Below, one piece after another: positions 60,510 to 64,000 of a DNA stretch of 64,000 nt. The translations under genes and the position numbers were made by a program. The notes below the pieces were generated by a model that worked only from the letters and a program-made list of their open reading frames with translations, ran no database searches and was not told the DNA's origin. Source of the DNA: Alphaproteobacteria bacterium (GTDB lineage Bacteria > Pseudomonadota > Alphaproteobacteria > SMXQ01); NCBI GenBank assembly GCA_009380075.1, contig WHSO01000004.1, positions 23,078 to 87,077 on the forward strand, in the 5' to 3' direction. The first letter of the stretch is position 1. Every line of letters starts with the position of its first letter.

Positions 60510-60628
60510 GGTCGGCCGAAATCTTGTCCTCTACATAAGAAACACGGTGGGCGGGCGTCAAGCCACGCTCGCCGTCGTGTGATCGGGTTAGGCCGTAGCG
60601 CCCCCTCCTGCAATAATGTCAGCCGTGA

Positions 60629-60661
60629 CCACGAAAACCTCACTCGTGGACGCGCTTTTTT
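60629..60661 (+). terminator. possible terminator between the lipoprotein and CBS-domain genes
   Basis: CCACGA and TCGTGG (60629-60634 and 60644-60649) form a 6-bp stem; six T residues follow after a short GC-rich spacer. Stem and T tract are not contiguous, so confidence is limited. Confidence 0.35.
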
Positions 60662-61091
60662 AGTGATGCTTTTCCGTTCCCTTGGACACGCCCTTTAGCG
60701 CCGTTGCGACGGGTCGTGTCTGGGGCACTTCCACTGCCAGGTCGCCGATCGAAACGATTCCGGTCAACCGTTTCTCCCGGTTGACGACCGGCAGCCGTCG
60801 AACCTGCTGCTTCTGCATGTTATGTACGGCCTGGGCTATATCCTCGTCCTCGTACACCCAGAACACGCCGTCGGACATGATTTCTCCGACGCTGACCTGC
60901 TTCGGATCCTGTCCTTCCGCGACGACCCGAAGAACGATGTCCCGGTCCGTGACCATGCCCTTCAAACGATCGTTTTCGCCGATGGGAAGAGCCCCGAAAT
61001 CACCGTTCCGCATAATAAGGGCCGCCTCCGCCACCGGCATATCGGGTGCCACGACCTGCACGTCTTTCGACATTACATCCTGAATCTTCAT
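60660..61091 (-). CDS. tandem CBS-domain protein
   Basis: A 143-residue protein made of one CBS pair: residues ~3-60 (VMSKDVQVVAPDMPVAEAALI) and ~68-125 (VGEIMSDGVFWVYEDEDIAQA). Such stand-alone proteins bind adenine nucleotides and act as energy sensors, and are common in stress regulons. GGGAG precedes the ATG at 61091. A near-consensus EcfG-type element lies upstream. Confidence 0.9.
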   Translation of the reverse strand: MKIQDVMSKDVQVVAPDMPVAEAALIMRNGDFGALPIGENDRLKGMVTDRDIVLRVVAEGQDPKQVSVGEIMSDGVFWVYEDEDIAQAVHNMQKQQVRRLPVVNREKRLTGIVSIGDLAVEVPQTRPVATALKGVSKGTEKHH

Positions 61092-61132
61092 GACCATCTC
61101 CCTTGCGGACATTCATAACGCGTATTCGTCAG

Positions 61133-61157
61133 AACGCAGGCACGCCCTCAAGGTTTC
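61133..61157 (-). promoter_or_regulatory. near-consensus EcfG-type promoter for the CBS-domain gene
   Basis: GAAAC (61153-61157) and CGTT (61133-61136) on the minus strand, 16 bases apart, 42 bases before the ATG. One mismatch in the -35 element. Confidence 0.45.
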
Positions 61158-61276
61158 ACGTTTTTTTCCTCGCACCGGCAATTTCTCTTCATGCGTTACG
61201 AAGACTTTCGCTACCTGATCTCCCGGAGGCGCGCCGGCCGAGCAGCCCGGTATTTGTGGGACCGGTGGTCATTGCC

Positions 61277-61301
61277 GGAACTTTCGCCCTTCCCATGCGT
61301 T
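61277..61301 (+). promoter_or_regulatory. EcfG-type promoter for the winged-helix/RMF-like gene
   Basis: GGAAC (61277-61281) and CGTT (61298-61301), 16 bases apart, about 130 bases before the chosen start. The surrounding gap 61092-61415 has no other supported feature except a possible 34-codon frame. Confidence 0.76.
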
Positions 61302-61332
61302 TTTCCGGCGGAGGTCCCTGCGTGTTGTTCCG

Positions 61333-61437
61333 ATGAAAAAAGTCGTTCGCTCCGTATGTACCGTTCCCCTGTCCTTCGACAGCCATCACGTCGAGGAGAT
61401 ATGGGGTCATGACGCGTGTCGAGTGGGCCTTTGGTGA
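61333..61437 (+). CDS. possible 34-codon upstream open frame
   Basis: A short frame beginning ATG-AAA-AAA at 61333 lies between the EcfG-type promoter and the next gene. Its TGA stop overlaps the GTG start of that gene (GTGA), a layout typical of translational coupling. The nearest Shine-Dalgarno-like GGAGG is about 18 bases upstream, which is too far for good initiation, so this may be fortuitous. Confidence 0.3.
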   Translation: MKKVVRSVCTVPLSFDSHHVEEIWGHDACRVGLW

Positions 61438-61928
61438 CCGAGCCACAAATCATGCTGGCAGCTCTCAAGGAGAGCGAAGCGGCGCCATCCATTCCCGCGG
61501 ACTGTATCCGTCGACTGCTGACAAACCTGCGACTCGCCAAAATGCCTCGGGTGCCGAGCGTGCGATCGCTAAGAAAACCCGTGGCTCGTGCTTACCAAAA
61601 CTTATGCATCGCGGGACTGCTTGATCCCGATGAATTCGGCCGCTGCACCCTGACGTCGCGTGGAAGGCGGGTCCTTGACGACCATCCCATGGGCGTCGAC
61701 GAATCGGTTCTAGAGCAATTCCCGGAGTATTTGCGTTACACGCAAAGCTACAGCCCTGAACCGGTTACGGCAGAAGAGCCTGTTCACATCGTCGAACCGA
61801 AAGCAGAGTATTTCGAGGGCCTCTGGGCCTTCCATGCCGGCGAGGCCCTCGCGGATAACCCCTACAGCGCTGATTCAGTCGCCCATTTCGAATGGAAGAA
61901 TGGCTGGAGCGTCGCATCCGGATCGTAG
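61434..61928 (+). CDS. protein with Mrr-N-like winged helix and RMF-like C-terminus
   Basis: A 164-residue protein of unusual composition. Residues ~5-90 resemble the N-terminal winged-helix of Mrr-type proteins (MLAALKES, NLCIAGLLD, CTLTSRGRRVLD). Residues ~127-161 match the spacing of ribosome modulation factor: a GLWAFHAGEAL helix, an NPY turn and a WKNGW motif, compared with GYQAGIAG, CPY and WLGGW in RMF. A pairing of a nucleic-acid-binding helix with a ribosome-hibernation-like module would be new to me. The start may be GTG 61416 instead. Family assignments are by eye. Confidence 0.6.
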   Translation: MTEPQIMLAALKESEAAPSIPADCIRRLLTNLRLAKMPRVPSVRSLRKPVARAYQNLCIAGLLDPDEFGRCTLTSRGRRVLDDHPMGVDESVLEQFPEYLRYTQSYSPEPVTAEEPVHIVEPKAEYFEGLWAFHAGEALADNPYSADSVAHFEWKNGWSVASGS

Positions 61929-61998
61929 CGATGACCATGAAGCTCCCCACGCCGCATAGCCGACAGGGGTTGCTGCACGCGGCCCGACGGTGGGGTTG

Positions 61999-62322
61999 TC
62001 AGGATTCTATGGGAAGGCCGGCTGCCTTCCAGTCTTCCTTTCCGCCTTCGTAGTCGTAGACCCGGTCATAGCCGAGGTCCTCCATCCGGCGCGCGGCCTC
62101 CGGCGAGGCGTCGCAGTCCTCGTCAAGACAATAGACGACAACCGGTTTTGTCTTGTCCGGCGCAACGTCCCGTATTTCACGGTCGAAGTCCCCGCTCAAG
62201 GGAACATTCAAGGCGCCAGGTAGATGGAATTTATCATAGTATGGCGGATCAAGGACCTCGACGACGGTAACGACATCCTCATCCATCATCGTTTGGAGCT
62301 GTTCGCGATCTATTGTCGTCAT
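61999..62322 (-). CDS. rhodanese-domain protein
   Basis: A 107-residue single-domain rhodanese. The active-site loop is VVYCLDEDCDAS with a cysteine pair, and the C-terminal signature YDYEGGKEDWKAAGLP is typical. It would transfer sulfane sulphur or act as a sulphide/thiol carrier. AAGGAG lies seven bases before the ATG at 62322. It stands alone between convergent and parallel stress genes. Confidence 0.92.
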   Translation of the reverse strand: MTTIDREQLQTMMDEDVVTVVEVLDPPYYDKFHLPGALNVPLSGDFDREIRDVAPDKTKPVVVYCLDEDCDASPEAARRMEDLGYDRVYDYEGGKEDWKAAGLPIES

Positions 62323-62442
62323 AACGCATCTCCTTGGTGCCAAGAGTCGAAAACTGCTTTGTATCGAATGGTGTGCGCACTGTGCCGGGAACGCAGGGGC
62401 GGTGCACAATATGTTGGCGAGGTACCGGTCTGTCGGATTCCG

Positions 62443-62811
62443 CTACCAAGCATTCAGCGCAATTTCCAAGGCGTCGGCCAAATCCCGCCGGGACTCGAGA
62501 AATGCGATCCGCTCATCCTTCGGGGTGTCGCGCCCGCAGGTTTCGACTATGGCTGCGTCCAGCCGATCGAATTCACCGGCGCCCAGGCGGTAGAGGGCCT
62601 CGAGCTCCGCTATGGCCGCGTCCGGCATGTCCGCAAGGTAGCGACAGAACGCCGATTTCCAACTCACGGCGTCCGGCTGAGGGCGCAGCGGCGGATCATG
62701 GGTCACGGGGTACGGGTTCGAAACCGTAACGTCCGGCGCAGGATTTTGTGCCGCCTGGCGCGCAAGACCCATCACCTGCTTCACCTTCCCGTATGTGATG
62801 TCCTGAAGCAT
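62443..62811 (-). CDS. DUF3775-family protein
   Basis: A 122-residue cytoplasmic protein resembling DUF3775: an N-terminal ITYGKVKQVMGLARQA helix, a proline-rich linker, then a helical C-terminal part with AIAELEALYRLGAGEFDRLDAA and LADALEIALNAW (segments quoted in part). The ATG at 62811 is favoured because a perfect N17 EcfG-type promoter ends 37 bases before it and GGAAGGA is adjacent; a longer frame to 62922 would place the promoter inside the gene. Function unknown. Confidence 0.68.
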   Translation of the reverse strand: MLQDITYGKVKQVMGLARQAAQNPAPDVTVSNPYPVTHDPPLRPQPDAVSWKSAFCRYLADMPDAAIAELEALYRLGAGEFDRLDAAIVETCGRDTPKDERIAFLESRRDLADALEIALNAW

Positions 62812-62847
62812 CCGTCCTTCCCGACATGGAATGTCCAACGCCGTGGA

Positions 62848-62873
62848 AACGCGGGGACCGCCGCCCCGGTTCC
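62848..62873 (-). promoter_or_regulatory. EcfG-type promoter for the DUF3775 gene
   Basis: GGAAC (62869-62873) and CGTT (62848-62851) on the minus strand, 17 bases apart. Confidence 0.78.
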
Positions 62874-62985
62874 GTTGCTCCGCCGCCGGCAAATTGCTCA
62901 GGCGCCGCGGCATGGTACCCACCCCGCGAACCTTTCAGGACGGGATGATGAGCTCAGGAAGAGACTTTCATTCGAATCAAAGCCA

Positions 62986-63021
62986 ATAAAAATCCGCCTT
63001 CCCGTGGGCTCGGGAAGGCGG
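62986..63021 (-). terminator. intrinsic terminator after the porin-like gene
   Basis: A 10-bp perfect stem (CCGCCTTCCC, 62994-63003, with GGGAAGGCGG, 63012-63021) is followed on the minus strand by ATTTTTATT. It lies 50 bases past the stop of the outer-membrane gene. Confidence 0.88.
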
Positions 63022-63071
63022 AAGTCGTTGCAACACCAGGTAAGGAGATCAGGAGATCCCTGATCCGTCCA

Positions 63072-63806
63072 TCAGAAGGTCAACTTCAGGCCGACGGAAC
63101 CGGTCACGAAGTTCTCCTCCGGATTGTTGGGAATGGCGTCCGAGTCGGTGAAATAGGCGATCAGGTCGAAATTGACCGCCCAGGATCCGTAGGCCGGCGG
63201 AATGAAGCTCAACGGAACGCCCAGGGACGCGCCGATATAGGAATAGGCGTAGCCGTCCTCGGTACCACCCTGGAAGTCGTCATCGAGGAAGATGCCGACG
63301 CCCGCCGGAATGGTCAATGACAGCGATTCGGTCAGCTTGAAGCTGGGGCCGATGCTCAACACGACGGCGGACCCCTCTTCCTGCGTCCCGTTTCCCGAAG
63401 TACGGATGTGCCAGATCACGCCGGGATTGAGCGTGATCGGCAGCAGGCCCGAATCGTCGAAGCCGAGGCTCAGGTCGACGATTTCTTCCACATCGCCGGC
63501 ATAGTTCCAGAGCTGGTACGTGGCGCCGACAGTGGCCTTGCCGATCGCAACCTTGCCGCCGAACCAGACATCGACTTCCTGCAATTGGCCGCCGATCGAA
63601 CTGGTCGTGTTGTTGTTGACGTCCGCCCAGGCGCCCGCGTTGAAGCTCAGCATATCCGTTGCCTGAACGTTGACCGAACCCCAGACGAACGTTGTCGAGC
63701 GGTCGCCATAGAAGTCGGTTCCACCGCCCCATACGTCGGCACCGTACGAAATGAAGTGGGTGTTGTAGCTGGTACCGACTTCGGCGGAGACCTTTTCGGC
63801 CGCCAT
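63072..63806 (-). CDS. outer-membrane beta-barrel (porin-like) protein, signal peptide out of frame
   Basis: A protein of about 245 residues with alternating amphipathic strands, many Gly/Tyr/Trp, no cysteine in the mature part and a C-terminal VGLKLTF ending in Phe, all typical of outer-membrane barrels (TorF or DUF family porin-like). The ATG at 63806 falls inside a signal-peptide-like stretch: in frame upstream there is AALLASTAAMAAEKV, but that frame has no start codon before a stop. Candidate starts in other frames (ATG 63855, GTG 63871) would need a one-base change near 63833-63846. The N-terminus is therefore unresolved. Confidence 0.7.
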   Translation of the reverse strand: MAAEKVSAEVGTSYNTHFISYGADVWGGGTDFYGDRSTTFVWGSVNVQATDMLSFNAGAWADVNNNTTSSIGGQLQEVDVWFGGKVAIGKATVGATYQLWNYAGDVEEIVDLSLGFDDSGLLPITLNPGVIWHIRTSGNGTQEEGSAVVLSIGPSFKLTESLSLTIPAGVGIFLDDDFQGGTEDGYAYSYIGASLGVPLSFIPPAYGSWAVNFDLIAYFTDSDAIPNNPEENFVTGSVGLKLTF

Positions 63807-63871
63807 CGCCGCGGTGCTCGCCAGCAGCGCAGCGCCGCACTCGCGAACGCCCCATGCAACGGCTCTGTCAC

Positions 63872-64000
63872 ATAACCAAAGTCACTTGAGCAAGCGCCGG
63901 GCCAGTTTTCTCCGTTCCGGAGGAAAATAAAAATAAATACGAAATATCAATAGATTGTGTTTAGCGCTCGAAATCGGCCGGTGATTCTGATCACGGAAGC
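63872..64000. other. AT-rich upstream region of the porin-like gene
   Basis: The stretch 63925-63965 is markedly AT-rich and probably contains the promoter for the minus-strand outer-membrane protein. No complete gene or perfect EcfG-type site was seen before the window ends. Confidence 0.4.

Noticed and set aside
61103-61412. Two plus-strand open frames of about 75 codons in the gap before the winged-helix/RMF-like gene
   Set aside because: Neither has a ribosome-binding site, coding-like composition or a recognisable product, and the EcfG-type promoter lies inside them.

Overview
The window is a GC-rich stretch from an alphaproteobacterium, most like a free-living Rhodospirillales-type organism. 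Three things point there: an ornithine decarboxylase with a long structured leader beside homospermidine synthase; R. rubrum-like encapsulated ferritin and encapsulin genes; and many promoters of the alphaproteobacterial general-stress sigma factor type (GGAAC-N16/17-CGTT). No phage, transposase, CRISPR array or rRNA was seen. One tRNA (Leu, UAA) is present.

Region by region. (1) 1-3.8 kb, minus strand: a beta-oxidation operon fadE-fadI-fadJ, the last cut by the window edge. (2) 4.1-5.1 kb: an orphan Bug/TctC-type binding protein. (3) 5.1-8.7 kb, minus: polyamine genes (decarboxylase, GNAT, homospermidine synthase) behind a ~350-nt structured leader. (4) 8.8 kb: tRNA-Leu. (5) 9.0-23.3 kb, minus: an aromatic-acid catabolic block holding two class II aldolase-fold genes, a Pht4-like dehydrogenase, a signal-less PBP-fold protein, a Rieske oxygenase, a binding protein, a LigJ-like hydratase, a complete Fe(III)-type ABC transporter, a bicupin and a LigB-type ring-cleavage dioxygenase. 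A LigI/COG3618-type hydrolase and another binding protein follow on the plus strand. (6) 25.4-29.1 kb: MFS exporter, cytochrome P450 and an SDR lacking catalytic Ser and Tyr. (7) 29.3-34.3 kb, plus: an overlapping trehalose operon otsB - GH15 - otsA - glk. (8) 34.3-39.2 kb: a second Rieske oxygenase, a frameshifted PhoX phosphatase, a cupin and a two-domain VOC protein. (9) 39.4-63.8 kb: a dense stress region of mostly small genes, including two ECF sigma factors (one with an anti-sigma), PRC-barrel, CsbD, DUF883, DUF1328, MgtC, BON, CBS, USP, PNPOx-like, rhodanese and DUF3775 proteins, small lipoproteins, an encapsulin system, a hybrid histidine kinase, an OmpR-type regulator, a PLD-VTT fusion, fumC and a porin-like protein.

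The most striking signal is in region 9. Fifteen perfect GGAAC-N16/17-CGTT elements lie in intergenic gaps, each pointing into the next gene, where about 0.3 would be expected by chance in ~22 kb under uniform base composition. This makes the region look like a physically clustered general stress regulon that includes the encapsulin operon, an apparent winged-helix/RMF-like fusion protein and a previously uncalled 43-residue membrane protein.

Three genes (phoX, encapsulin, porin-like) appear broken by single-base frame changes. These could be real decay or sequence errors, and should be checked against reads before any biology is drawn from them.
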